Numbered from the stretch's first letter, positions 1 through 8,388 are shown. The stretch: 23,007 nucleotides of DNA from Bacteroidales bacterium (GCA_004557565.1 SFGS01000043.1:1-23007), one strand, 5' to 3'. Made by a program: numbers and translations. Notes: a model not told the origin generated them from the letters alone.

Positions 1-370
1 ACCCCTGATGACAAAATGATTTCTTGGAAGGAGGTCGTATCAAATTTCCCAAACGATTTTGCATGGTAGGGACGCGATACTTCGCGTCCGCGACAAATTG
101 TTGATATCCAATATGATACTACAATCATGGGCGGAAAGTATCACGTCCCTACCGGGTTTGGTTTTTCGCCGAAGACGAGCGGTTTTTATCCTTTTGGCGA
201 TGCCACCGACCTCGTAAGAGGGCGGCGTTGGTAATGTGGTGTGGCTGATTCAAGCCTCGGCTTGAAATCAGACATGCCACAGCACTAACGACAGGTGCGA
301 AGCACTGGCATCGCCAAAAGGCTGTTTTTTATGTTTTTGTTTCAGTCCCCCAGTATTTTTCCACTGAACC
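1..370 (+). repeat. Family A interspersed repeat, copy A1 (left part cut by window edge)
   Basis: This is the right-hand 370 bp of the family A element; its first base corresponds to about position 7142 of full-length copy A2 (6891-7514). It holds module 2, a hairpin pair built on GGTAGGGACG and CGTCCCTACC, and module 3. Module 3 is closed by a perfect 16-bp stem, CCTTTTGGCGATGCCA (190-205) against its complement at 306-321. The copy ends with the right terminal inverted repeat ...CCACTGAACC. The inner module 3 stem is imperfect here (left arm GTTGGTAATGTGG), unlike in A2 and A3, so this copy may be decaying. No coding frame is supported. Confidence 0.9.
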
Positions 371-945
371 ATTTTTGTGTGGTGTTTAATATTATAGTGG
401 GGCAATAAAAAAAGCACCTCGAAATCACTTCGCGATGCCCTAGGAAAAAAATAGTATGAATAAAATGAGGTAAATTAAGGTTAATATCTTCAATTTTGCT
501 CCACAGCTCCAAAAGGCTATGATTGCAAATTTATATCTTTATCAGTTCGCCATCGGATATTGGCAAACCTTGTTTATTTTTATCAAAATAATGTTGGTCC
601 CTCTGTGAAAGCTTGCATACAAATTGTGCTATTTGACACTGTCTTGCTCATTTCACTATACAAAGATAATCAACAAAATCAGATTACACAAGCGTTACAC
701 GCATTTTGATGCACTTTTTGTACCTATTTCACATTTGCCAAAATGGTGGTTTTTGCTGTTTATTCCGTTTAAATTATTAGTTATAGGCATATTAATACCC
801 ATCTATCGGCGATTTGTCACACTTTTTAGGAATTTATCAAGGGGCATGAATTAGTATTTTTTATTATATTTGCATCATATTAACGATACATTGCTAAACT
901 GGCTAAAGTGTATATTCACGAAATGTCAACTCTGCTAACTGCTGA
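371..945. other. AT-rich intergenic region without a supported gene
   Basis: This stretch of 575 bp is strongly AT-rich and frequently interrupted by stops. A possible 76-codon frame at 624-854 needs a TTG start and lacks recognisable features, so I do not call it. A small imperfect hairpin at 414-438 (GCACCTCGAA against TTCGCGATGC, 8 of 10 pairs) has an A-run on its left. It would act as a weak terminator for leftward transcription, if for anything. The promoter-like box of the next gene lies at 865-872. Confidence 0.5.
865..872 (+). promoter_or_regulatory. Bacteroidota-type -7 box (TATATTTG)
   Basis: The octamer TATATTTG matches the Bacteroidota sigma-ABfr -7 consensus TAnnTTTG and lies 73 bp before the glycosidase start. 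I see no convincing -33 TTG/TTTG at the usual spacing, so the call rests on the octamer and its position. Confidence 0.4.
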
Positions 946-3570
946 ATGAAATTTTTTTCATATATATATATATTGTTTGCTTCGCTTGCCCTAACGCTTG
1001 TGGCTTGCAAAGAGCAAATGAGCAATGATGTGGTGGTGCAAAACAAGTACTTCACCGTGTATGCCGACTCCGTGAAGGAAGGCGATTGGGTGGCAAGGGT
1101 GCTTTCGCCCACACACATTATCACTAACTACGCTCCAACCGACACCACATTGCTGACCGACAACGGCATTGTGCGCTTCCGTCTGGCATTTAACGGACAC
1201 GACAATGAACTTCCGAAGCACACCTACCATTATGCCGTGATGGGCTCCGACACCACTATCACTGCTTTTGAGGTGAACGAGTGCCCCAAAGTGAAAGGCA
1301 ACATTGAAGCCACGAAATGGCATTTGAAGGTGGATTTGCGGAAAATGGAGGAGAAACTCGACGCCGACGGTTTCTTCGCTACGCCCACAGGCGACACTAT
1401 ATATAAGGAGGAATATAAGGGCGTGTGGCTTGCCGGCAACATACCACCGCTGTCGTGGGACTTTTTCAACCTCGAGCAGAAATCTAATTTGAAGCTCCAC
1501 AAAACCGCCACAGCCGGCATTTATGAAATCACTATTCCGCTGAGTGTGCGCCGCGAGCCTATGCCGTATCTCTCGGAATGGAAAATAGAGAAAGAGAATC
1601 CCGATTATCCCACCATCAAGACTTCGATGCCCATCATTGATGCACTGTATAATATGAGTATCAACGATGTGTCAAACGGCATCATCGATGGTGAGGATGG
1701 AAAAAAGATGTTCCCACGCAAAGCCAACCACACCCGAATGAGTTACCCTATTATGCTCTCGCTTGCTTATCTCAACCCCAATGAGGCGATGGCTACGCTC
1801 AAGAGTGTGGTGGAAAACGGCATGATTTCACACAAGCACAAAAGCAGTCTGTGGCCTATCAACACCGACGACATATCGTGGGCGATGGCGGCTTGGGAAA
1901 TCTACGCTGTGACGGGCGACAGGGATTGGCTCAAGTGGTCGTATGATGTGGTGAAGCGTACCGTGACGGAAGAATACGAAATCAATGCCGACAGTTTTAC
2001 CGGTCTGATTCACGGTGGCGGACAATACGCATTCTCGCAAGGGCAATTCTATCCTGCATGGATGGAATATAAGGACATTTATGAGAGTACGTCACTGACG
2101 AACAACGTGTTTTTTGAGCGTGCATTTGAAATTCTCAACGACATGGGCGACGAATTGGGCATTGAAAGCGAATATGGTGCGATGGCGCAAAACTTGAAAG
2201 ATGCCATCAACGAGGCATTGTGGAACGAACAGTTGCACCATTATTTCCAGTACACCTATGTTTACGCCAGCCCAGTCCAGTCGCCAGTAATCGACAATTT
2301 TGCCCAAGCCATGAGCGTGCTGTGGAACATTGCAAGCGACGATAGGGCAGAAAACTTGATGATGTACACTCCCATCAGTTACTACGGCATTCCCACCACC
2401 AGCCCATATTATCAAAGTGAAGACCAAATCAACTTGAGCGAGGTGGTGACACCAATGGTGCAAGCATTCTGGAACCTTGCCGCTGCAAAATCTGACAACG
2501 AGACCATGCTTCGCTACGGATTGGGTGCCATGTATCGTGCCCAGGCACTGTTTTGCTGCAACAAGGGTGCTTACAATGGATTCACAGGTATGCCGCTCAG
2601 CACACTGCAAGCCGACCTTGGCAGTGCCGCAGGCAATTTGGCGATGGTGTTTCGCATTTATGCCGGCATGACATTCTTGCCCAACGGCATAGAGTTCAAC
2701 CCCTTTGTGCCTGTGTTCTTGAAAGGTAAAAAAGAAATTAAAGGCTTCAAATATCGCGATGCCACACTCGATATCACCATCGACGGCACTGGCAGCAACA
2801 TTGAGAAATTCATCATCGACGGAAAAGAAACCACCGATAATTTCATAGATGCCGACCTTACAGGTAAACATCACATTGAAATCAAGATGGGAAGTGGCAG
2901 TCGCACACGCCGCCAAATTACGGTGATGACCGAAAATTTCAACATTCCGAAAACGCCTATCGTGAAGTGGGGAAAAAGCACCAACAAAGTGCTCAATTAT
3001 TCAAGCAACGCACGATATCGCATGGTGATTAACGGACAGATGCGCTATGGCATTTCCGACACCTTATTTACCCTTCAGCCCGAAAAATCGGCGTTTACGG
3101 TAAATAGCGTTATCAGCATCGGAAGCCGTGGCAACAGTTACATTTCCAAGCCGCATTATGTGATGAAGGAGTCGCAAGTGATTCCGTTCACAGCCTTTGC
3201 ACCAGCCGGCACCGCGCTCGTGAGCAGGGAAAAGGCAAAAACGGTGGTGGAAATGAACAGAAGTGAAAACAAAAAGATTGACATTGAGGTGTTTGCGCCA
3301 TCTGGTGGCGACTATTTCATCGACATTCGGTATGCCAACGGCTTCAACCACGCCTATTGCCCAACGGTGAGCGTTGAAGCCAACACTCACCGCCAAGGCA
3401 CAATCGTGATGCCATGCCGTGGTGAAGATGAATGGCTCAATTTTGGCTGGTCGAACATCATCAAAGCCGAACTCATGCGTGGACGCAACATCATCACCGT
3501 GCAGCGCATCGGCTACCTCGGCACAGAATTACCAGTGCTACTCCAATCAATCCGCATTTCCAAGAAATAA
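946..3570 (+). CDS. Lipoprotein (alpha/alpha)6 six-hairpin glycosidase-like protein
   Basis: The product has 874 residues. A type II signal peptide ends in an LVAC lipobox with Cys21 as the predicted lipidated residue, so it is probably anchored to the periplasmic or outer membrane. Residues about 225-585 read as an (alpha/alpha)6 barrel of the six-hairpin glycosidase type (MGH1/GH63/GH78-like architecture). This part includes a Trp/Asp-rich stretch around 300-330 (SLWPINTDDISWAMAAWEIY), helical repeats, and a closing FNPFVPVFLKG segment near 584. The segments before and after (about 25-220 and 590-874) look beta-rich and may be carbohydrate-binding or sandwich domains. I cannot assign the exact CAZy family, substrate or catalytic acids. 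No SusC/SusD pair or sugar regulator is in view, so it looks like a single gene rather than part of a visible polysaccharide-utilization locus. The start is chosen because it gives the intact signal peptide. Family B repeat DNA begins 9 bp after the stop. Confidence 0.75.
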   Translation: MKFFSYIYILFASLALTLVACKEQMSNDVVVQNKYFTVYADSVKEGDWVARVLSPTHIITNYAPTDTTLLTDNGIVRFRLAFNGHDNELPKHTYHYAVMGSDTTITAFEVNECPKVKGNIEATKWHLKVDLRKMEEKLDADGFFATPTGDTIYKEEYKGVWLAGNIPPLSWDFFNLEQKSNLKLHKTATAGIYEITIPLSVRREPMPYLSEWKIEKENPDYPTIKTSMPIIDALYNMSINDVSNGIIDGEDGKKMFPRKANHTRMSYPIMLSLAYLNPNEAMATLKSVVENGMISHKHKSSLWPINTDDISWAMAAWEIYAVTGDRDWLKWSYDVVKRTVTEEYEINADSFTGLIHGGGQYAFSQGQFYPAWMEYKDIYESTSLTNNVFFERAFEILNDMGDELGIESEYGAMAQNLKDAINEALWNEQLHHYFQYTYVYASPVQSPVIDNFAQAMSVLWNIASDDRAENLMMYTPISYYGIPTTSPYYQSEDQINLSEVVTPMVQAFWNLAAAKSDNETMLRYGLGAMYRAQALFCCNKGAYNGFTGMPLSTLQADLGSAAGNLAMVFRIYAGMTFLPNGIEFNPFVPVFLKGKKEIKGFKYRDATLDITIDGTGSNIEKFIIDGKETTDNFIDADLTGKHHIEIKMGSGSRTRRQITVMTENFNIPKTPIVKWGKSTNKVLNYSSNARYRMVINGQMRYGISDTLFTLQPEKSAFTVNSVISIGSRGNSYISKPHYVMKESQVIPFTAFAPAGTALVSREKAKTVVEMNRSENKKIDIEVFAPSGGDYFIDIRYANGFNHAYCPTVSVEANTHRQGTIVMPCRGEDEWLNFGWSNIIKAELMRGRNIITVQRIGYLGTELPVLLQSIRISKK

Positions 3571-3578
3571 AATAGGCA

Positions 3579-3954
3579 ATGATATACAAGTTGTCTCGAA
3601 GAAGATATGCGATGAAATTCCGTTAGGAATTTGATGTGTGTAGGCAGGTATGCAGCGAAGGATATGCGAAATGAGCGAAGCGAAATGGAGCATAACCGAA
3701 GCGAAATGCCTGCAAATATACGTATAACAAATACGCATCCCAGCGGGATGCGATTTCGCTATCAATGGGCAATTTGGTGTTGTCGCATTCCGCTGGAATG
3801 CATCATCCTGGTATATCTATTGCAGGCATTTCGAAAAGATTCCATTTCGCTTCGCTCCATTACATCTTTTCTGCATACCTGCCTACACACATCAAATCCC
3901 TACGGGATTTTTTCAATCCTCACTAAATATTCACAGGGAAAACTTGTATATCAT
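3579..3954. repeat. Family B long palindromic element (376 bp, MITE-like)
   Basis: The ends form a 14-bp perfect terminal inverted repeat, ATGATATACAAGTT and its complement. Inside, a 27-bp perfect inverted repeat (3629-3655 against 3871-3897) encloses further mirrored blocks built on CGAAGCGAAATGG. Two small hairpins occur on each side: AAATTCC/GGAATTT (3615-3632) mirrored by AAATCCC/GGGATTT (3894-3910), and GCATCCC/GGGATGC (3735-3751) mirrored by GCATTCC/GGAATGC (3785-3801). In both cases the two copies differ at paired positions that keep the stem. A 121-codon frame across it (3631-3996) has no protein-like features and follows the palindrome, so I treat the element as non-coding. It is not clearly related in sequence to family A. 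Confidence 0.85.
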
Positions 3955-3964
3955 GACAAAGAAT

Positions 3965-4003
3965 ATCAGTCCTGCTTCTCTGTTGCGGAAAGGTAGGACT
4001 GAT
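3965..4003. terminator. Hairpin, possible terminator
   Basis: ATCAGTCCTGC (3965-3975) pairs with GTAGGACTGAT (3993-4003) in 10 of 11 positions over a 17-nt loop. There is no clean T-run on either strand. It lies past the 3' end of the leftward DUF3298 gene and just outside family B, so it may end that transcript or simply be more palindromic debris. Confidence 0.4.
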
Positions 4004-4028
4004 TATATAATTAATGCGGGTTGGCGCT

Positions 4029-4068
4029 TGCGTTTGAAACATGCCGAATGCTTGTCCCTACGTTATGA
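4029..4068 (+). repeat. Short repeat C, copy 1
   Basis: About 40 bp containing GAAACATGCC and TCCCTACGTT match 8482-8521, in the tatA-tatC spacer, at 33 of 40 positions. The GTCCCTACG core resembles the CGTCCCTAC arm of family A module 2. It is non-coding, between the DUF3298 gene and family B. Confidence 0.55.
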
Positions 4069-4072
4069 TGGT

Positions 4073-4092
4073 AATCTGCTGTTGTGCAGATT
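4073..4092 (-). terminator. Small hairpin downstream of the DUF3298 gene
   Basis: A perfect 7-bp stem, AATCTGC/GCAGATT, with a 6-nt loop lies 10 nt after the stop of the leftward gene at 4103-4858. It lacks a good T-tract, so termination is only a possibility. Confidence 0.3.
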
Positions 4093-4102
4093 GCTGAGGT
4101 GA

Positions 4103-4858
4103 TTATTTCAGCAGGGCTCTCCCTTCTTTTGTGAGGTATGGAAGAAGACTTTTCACCGGAACAACGGCTGCTGGCATACCTGATGAGTAAGGACCAATCT
4201 CGTAGGATCCGTATTGGAAAACCACGCCTTCTTTCACCACCCATGGTGCAATTGTTGGGGCTGGTAGCGATTTCATGCTATAATTCACATATTCTCTCAA
4301 CTTCGAATTGCTTTTCACTTTGTAGTGCTTTTTCAAGCCATTCCAAATCAGCAAATTCAATTTTGCCTTCTTGTTCACAAGGCGTTCGCTCATTTCTTTG
4401 CAATCGCTTTTTCTAAAAGTTGCCCCATAAGTGTATGGCATACCGTGGGCTGCACCTATTGGATAATCGTAGCCATTCACCACAAAGGTTACAATTTTGG
4501 CATTCTCATACACTTTGGTGATGGTGAGATCTACGGTTTGGTCGGCACCGTCCTCCGACTTGATTTTTGTGACCATGGCATCGACCATATCTTCAGCGGT
4601 CTTTAAATCGAGTTCGTCGGCGCTCAGCACTTTGGAAATCCAGTGTTTCACGGCTGTTGCCAAGCGAGAGTTGCCCACAGGCATATCCACAGTGACATTT
4701 ACACCGGGAGTAAAGTCATAGGTAGCATACTCTTTTGCTTCATCGGAAACATTCCATGTGCGCTTCACGGTCACCTTTTCTACTGCTAAGTTGCCTGATG
4801 CACTGGCGGTGAACAAGCCAACAGCCGCCAAAACTAATGCTAAACAAAATTTTCTCAT
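4103..4858 (-). CDS. Exported DUF3298/RsiV-like protein
   Basis: The product has 251 residues. An N-terminal signal peptide (MRKFCLALVLAAVGLFTASA) predicts export to the periplasm; no lipobox Cys is seen. The C-terminal part carries the signature of the DUF3298 (RsiV C-terminal) fold: a GAAHGMPYTYGATFR segment in the middle and YEIGPYSSGMPAAVVPVKSLLPYL near the end. In known relatives such domains occur in anti-sigma factor RsiV and in many Bacteroidota periplasmic proteins of unknown role. No sigma factor gene is adjacent and no membrane anchor is visible, so I do not infer anti-sigma activity. It is divergent from typA, with 151 bp between the two starts. The function is unknown. Confidence 0.75.
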   Translation of the reverse strand: MRKFCLALVLAAVGLFTASASGNLAVEKVTVKRTWNVSDEAKEYATYDFTPGVNVTVDMPVGNSRLATAVKHWISKVLSADELDLKTAEDMVDAMVTKIKSEDGADQTVDLTITKVYENAKIVTFVVNGYDYPIGAAHGMPYTYGATFRKSDCKEMSERLVNKKAKLNLLIWNGLKKHYKVKSNSKLREYVNYSMKSLPAPTIAPWVVKEGVVFQYGSYEIGPYSSGMPAAVVPVKSLLPYLTKEGRALLK

Positions 4859-4981
4859 AGTTTGAATTTGTTAGTGATTATTTTTTTTGTTTTTGACACG
4901 AATTAGTGCAAAAGGTTTATGGCAACATAAGAAATATGGTCTATTTTTTCTTGTGATACTCGCTATTTGCGTGATTTTTTG

Positions 4982-4989
4982 TAAATTTG
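4982..4989 (+). promoter_or_regulatory. -7 box of typA (TAAATTTG)
   Basis: TAAATTTG fits TAnnTTTG and lies 20 bp before the typA start, implying a very short leader. No -33 element stands out at normal spacing. Confidence 0.45.
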
Positions 4990-5009
4990 TGCGATAATTA
5001 GAAAATTGT

Positions 5010-6824
5010 ATGCAAAAAATTAGAAATGTCGCCATTATCGCGCACGTGGATCATGGCAAGACCACATTGGTTGATAAGATGCTCGAAGCAGGAAATCTTT
5101 TCCGCGCTAACCAAGAAATGGGCACTCAAATTCTGGATAGCAATGATTTGGAAAGAGAACGAGGCATCACCATTCTGTCGAAAAATGTTTCAATCCACTA
5201 CAACGGTTACAAAATCAACATTATAGATACCCCTGGACACTCCGATTTCGGTGGTGAAGTGGAGCGTGTGCTCAACATGGCCGACGGCTGTCTGCTGCTC
5301 GTTGATGCTTTTGAGGGTCCAATGCCTCAAACTCGCTTCGTGCTTCAGAAAGCGATTGAAATTGGTTTGAAGCCTATCGTGGTTATCAATAAGGTGGATA
5401 AGCCAAACTGTCGCCCAGATGAGGTGCAAGAATCCGTTTTCGAACTGATGTGCAACCTCGACGCTACTGAAGACCAACTCGACTTCCCAACCGTGTTTGG
5501 CTCGGCTAAGCAAGGCTGGATGAGCCTCGACTGGAACAAACCTACTGATAATATCAACGCTGTGCTCGACGCTATCATCGAGCATATCCCTGGCCCAGAA
5601 GTGGTGGAAGGCGAGCCACAAATGCTCATCACTTCGCTTGACTATAATTCTTATGTAGGTCGTATCGCTGTGGGTCGTGTTCACCGTGGCGAACTCACCG
5701 ACGGCATGGAAGTGTCGCTCTGCCAGCGCGATGGCAAGGTGGTGAGACAAAAAATCAAGGAATTGCGCACTTTTGAAGGTATGTCGCAAGTTCATGCCGA
5801 TTCTGTGAAGAGCGGCGACATCTGCGCAATCATCGGTCTGGAAGGTTTCGAGATTGGCGATACCGTGAGCGACCCTCTCAACCCCGACCCACTGCCACGC
5901 ATCGCTATCGACGAACCCACTATGTCGATGCTCTTTACCATCAACGATTCTCCATTCTTCGGCAAGGACGGTAAATTCGTGACCTCACGCCACATCAACG
6001 AGCGTTTGCAACACGAACTCCAGAAAAACCTTGCTCTCCGCGTTGAGAAAACCGAAAGAGAGGATGCTTGGAATGTGTTTGGCCGTGGCGTGCTTCACCT
6101 CAGTGTGCTTATTGAAGAAATGCGTCGTGAAGGTTATGAACTTCAGGTAGGTCAGCCACAAGTAATTGTGAAAATGATCGACGGTGTGAAATGCGAGCCT
6201 ATCGAAAGCCTCACTATCAATGTGCCTGAAGAATATTCAAGCAAGATGATTGACATGGTCACTCGCCGCAAGGGTGAAATGACCATGATGGAAACCCAAA
6301 ACGACCGCATTCACCTCGAATTTAAAATTCCTTCTCGTGGTATTATCGGTTTGCGTACAAATGTGCTTACAGCAAGTGCTGGCGAAGCGATTATGGCTCA
6401 CCGATTCCTCGACTACGAACCATGGAAGGGCGATATCGTGCGCCGTACCAACGGCTCTATCATTGCAATGGAAAGTGGCACTGCTTACGCCTACGCTATT
6501 GATAAGCTGCAAGACCGCGGTAAATTCTTTATCTTCCCACAGGAAGATGTTTACGCTGGTCAAGTGGTGGGCGAACACAGCAAGGATAAAGACCTCGTGG
6601 TGAATGTGACCAAGAGCAAGAAGCTCTCCAACGTGCGTGCGTCAGGTTCTGATGAAAAAGCAAAAATCATTCCTCCAGTGGTGTTCAGCCTCGAAGAAGC
6701 ACTTGAATACATCAAGGCTGACGAATATGTGGAAATCACTCCACACCACCTGAGAATGCGCAAAATCATTCTCGACGAACTCGAACGCAAGCGCCTCGCT
6801 AAAGCATCAGGAGCAGAAGAATAA
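5010..6824 (+). CDS. typA: Translational GTPase TypA/BipA
   Basis: The product is 604 residues, the normal length for TypA/BipA, a ribosome-binding GTPase related to EF-G that acts in ribosome assembly and stress adaptation. The G motifs are intact: AHVDHGKT at residues 11-18, ERGIT at about 50-54, DTPGH at 73-77 and NKVD further on. They are followed by the domain II beta-barrel and the TypA C-terminal part (EFKIPSRGIIGLRTNVLTAS and the TKSKKLSNVRASGSDEK region). The start is fixed by the immediate MQKIRNVAIIAHVDHGK opening. It is a single-gene unit with its own -7 box and a strong terminator at 6842-6878. Nothing is missing. Confidence 0.97.
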   Translation: MQKIRNVAIIAHVDHGKTTLVDKMLEAGNLFRANQEMGTQILDSNDLERERGITILSKNVSIHYNGYKINIIDTPGHSDFGGEVERVLNMADGCLLLVDAFEGPMPQTRFVLQKAIEIGLKPIVVINKVDKPNCRPDEVQESVFELMCNLDATEDQLDFPTVFGSAKQGWMSLDWNKPTDNINAVLDAIIEHIPGPEVVEGEPQMLITSLDYNSYVGRIAVGRVHRGELTDGMEVSLCQRDGKVVRQKIKELRTFEGMSQVHADSVKSGDICAIIGLEGFEIGDTVSDPLNPDPLPRIAIDEPTMSMLFTINDSPFFGKDGKFVTSRHINERLQHELQKNLALRVEKTEREDAWNVFGRGVLHLSVLIEEMRREGYELQVGQPQVIVKMIDGVKCEPIESLTINVPEEYSSKMIDMVTRRKGEMTMMETQNDRIHLEFKIPSRGIIGLRTNVLTASAGEAIMAHRFLDYEPWKGDIVRRTNGSIIAMESGTAYAYAIDKLQDRGKFFIFPQEDVYAGQVVGEHSKDKDLVVNVTKSKKLSNVRASGSDEKAKIIPPVVFSLEEALEYIKADEYVEITPHHLRMRKIILDELERKRLAKASGAEE

Positions 6825-6841
6825 TCCTCCAACATATACTT

Positions 6842-6878
6842 AAAAAGTGGCAATCTCCCAAGGCAGCCACTTTTTTTT
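6842..6878 (+). terminator. Intrinsic terminator of typA
   Basis: AAAAAGTGGC (6842-6851) and GCCACTTTTTTTT (6866-6878) form an A/T-flanked stem with a 14-nt loop ending in eight T. It lies 17 bp after the typA stop. Repeat copy A2 begins only 12 bp beyond it. Confidence 0.9.
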
Positions 6879-6890
6879 ACGCCTATATAT

Positions 6891-7514
6891 GGTTCAGTGG
6901 AAAAATCCTGGGGGATAGATTATGCAATGTTGCCGAATTGTGAATGGAATCAAAAACAAAAACATAAAAAACAGCCTTAGAGCAATGTGGAATGCTTCGC
7001 ATTTGGCGTAGTGATTGTGCGCTTTGCGTCATTGGAAACGAGTTTCCATGCCGCCAACCACACAATCACTCCGCCACCCTCTTACGAGGGCTATCCACTT
7101 TGCCCCAAGGATAAAAACCTCTCGCCGTTTCACGGCGAAAAACCCCTGATGACAAAATGATTTCTTGGTAAAAAAGCTGAATCTCCCAAAACGATTTTGC
7201 ATGGTAGGGACGCGATACTTCGCGTCCGCGCCAAATGATTGATATTCAATATAATATTACAATTATGGGCGGACGTGAAGTATCACGTCCCTACCGGGGT
7301 TGGTTTTTCGCCGAAGGCGAGCGGTTTTTATCCTTTTGGCGATGCTACCGACCTCGTAAGAGGGCGGCGTTAGGGGTGTGGTGTGGCTGATTCAAGCCTC
7401 GGCTTGAAATCAGACATGCCACACCCCTAACGACAGGTGCGAAGCACTGGCATCGCTAAAAGGCTGTTTTTTATGTTTTTTGTTTCTGTGCCCCCAGCAT
7501 TTATCCACTGAACC
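6891..7514 (+). repeat. Family A interspersed repeat, copy A2 (full length, 624 bp)
   Basis: This is the reference copy. The ends are imperfect terminal inverted repeats, GGTTCAGTGGAAAAATCC at the left and its mirror ending CCACTGAACC at the right. Inside these lie mirrored A-rich arms (ACATAAAAAACAGCC, and GGCTGTTTTTTATGT on the right). Module 1 (6975-7110) is a nested hairpin with TGGAAACGAGTTTCCA inside. Module 2 (7203-7295) is GGTAGGGACGCGATACTTCG paired with its near-complement ending CGTCCCTACC, each arm also being a small hairpin. Module 3 (7332-7463) has inner arms GTTAGGGGTGTGG/CCACACCCCTAAC around CTGATTCAAGCC/CTTGAAATCAG. No open frame is conserved between copies. It lies between convergent typA and tatC. 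I see no clear target-site duplication. Confidence 0.93.
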
Positions 7515-7578
7515 GATATTCGTGGTTTTGATCAGTCACAAATATCACAGATTATTTTGTGGAGAGGGGGTGTGGTGG

Positions 7579-8388
7579 TTAGGATTTTTTTGTGGGGGAG
7601 GTGAGGTAGGCGCTCAGCTCGTAGAGAAGGTAGATGGGGAGGAATACGATGGCGAGGGTGAATGGGTCGCCAGTAGGGGTGATTACTGCTGCGAGAATGA
7701 GCAGTATGACGATGGCATGACGGCGGTATTTTTTGAAAAACTCGCGGTGCAGTATGCCCACATTGCCCAATAGCCACGCCACCAGTGGCATTTCAAACAC
7801 GATACCCATAATGAATATGAGCATCAGGAATGTGTCCATATAGCTGTCGAGCGAGATTTGGTTGGGCACCATTTCGCTCACATGGTAGTCGGCTAAAAAT
7901 CGTAATGTGATGGGGAACACAAGAAAATAACCTACAGCCACACCAATCCAAAACATGACGTTGCCGATGGCGAAAGCCTTTTTGAAACCCTTTTTCTCTT
8001 CGGGATACAGTGCGGGGCTGATGAATGTCCACAGCAGGTAAATCATCACAGGGAAGGTGATGACCAGTGCCAGCCAGAACGATGCCGACATGTGAATGAA
8101 GAATTGCGATGCCAACTGAATGTTTATCAGTTTCACCTCAAACCCTTCGGTGGTGAACTGTGGAAACGAAGGAATACCTGCCGTGATGTTTTCGAAAAGG
8201 CGATAAAGCACGAAATCGCCCTTGCAGGGGGCAAGTATCACATTGTCGAAGATTTCAGGCATATACACGAACAGCACGCACGCCACCGCCACGAGCACCA
8301 CCACAATTTTGATGAGCACTGCTCGCAGGGCATCTACATGGTCCCAAAGCGACATTTCTTGAAGTTGCTTGTTTTGTTCGTCAGCCAT
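7579..8388 (-). CDS. tatC: Sec-independent protein translocase TatC
   Basis: The product has 269 residues and reads as the six-helix TatC, the inner-membrane component that recognises twin-arginine signal peptides. The N-terminal cytosolic segment has SLWDHVDALRAVLIK, corresponding to the conserved F-x-E-H-L-x-E-L-R motif of the family but with Ala where most TatC proteins have the second Glu. Hydrophobic segments follow through FLPIYLLYELSAYL, with a short charged tail. A second Met at residue 12 (MSLWDHV) is an alternative start; I keep the upstream ATG. It is downstream of tatA on the same strand, 216 bp away, probably in one transcript. No separate tatB is visible, as is usual in Bacteroidota. 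Confidence 0.95.
   Translation of the reverse strand: MADEQNKQLQEMSLWDHVDALRAVLIKIVVVLVAVACVLFVYMPEIFDNVILAPCKGDFVLYRLFENITAGIPSFPQFTTEGFEVKLINIQLASQFFIHMSASFWLALVITFPVMIYLLWTFISPALYPEEKKGFKKAFAIGNVMFWIGVAVGYFLVFPITLRFLADYHVSEMVPNQISLDSYMDTFLMLIFIMGIVFEMPLVAWLLGNVGILHREFFKKYRRHAIVILLILAAVITPTGDPFTLAIVFLPIYLLYELSAYLTSPTKKS

Noticed and set aside
1..370. CRISPR array or tandem repeat explanation for the family A copies
   Set aside because: Copies are kilobases apart, several hundred bp long and palindromic, with no regularly spaced short repeats or spacers and no cas genes.
624..854. 76-codon frame with a hydrophobic stretch upstream of the glycosidase
   Set aside because: It needs a TTG start, has no ribosome-binding or promoter support, and lies in very AT-rich DNA where hydrophobic runs arise by chance.
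3631..3996. 121-codon frame across family B
   Set aside because: It is created by the palindrome; both halves are mirrored DNA and the peptide has no domain or membrane logic.
6883..7065. Minus-strand frame in A2, similar to peptides readable in A3 and A4 (…KAVFYVFVFDSIHNSAT…)
   Set aside because: The similarity comes from the repeat itself. In A5 the same frame is broken by a TAG, no start or ribosome site is conserved, and substitutions follow hairpin pairing rather than codons.
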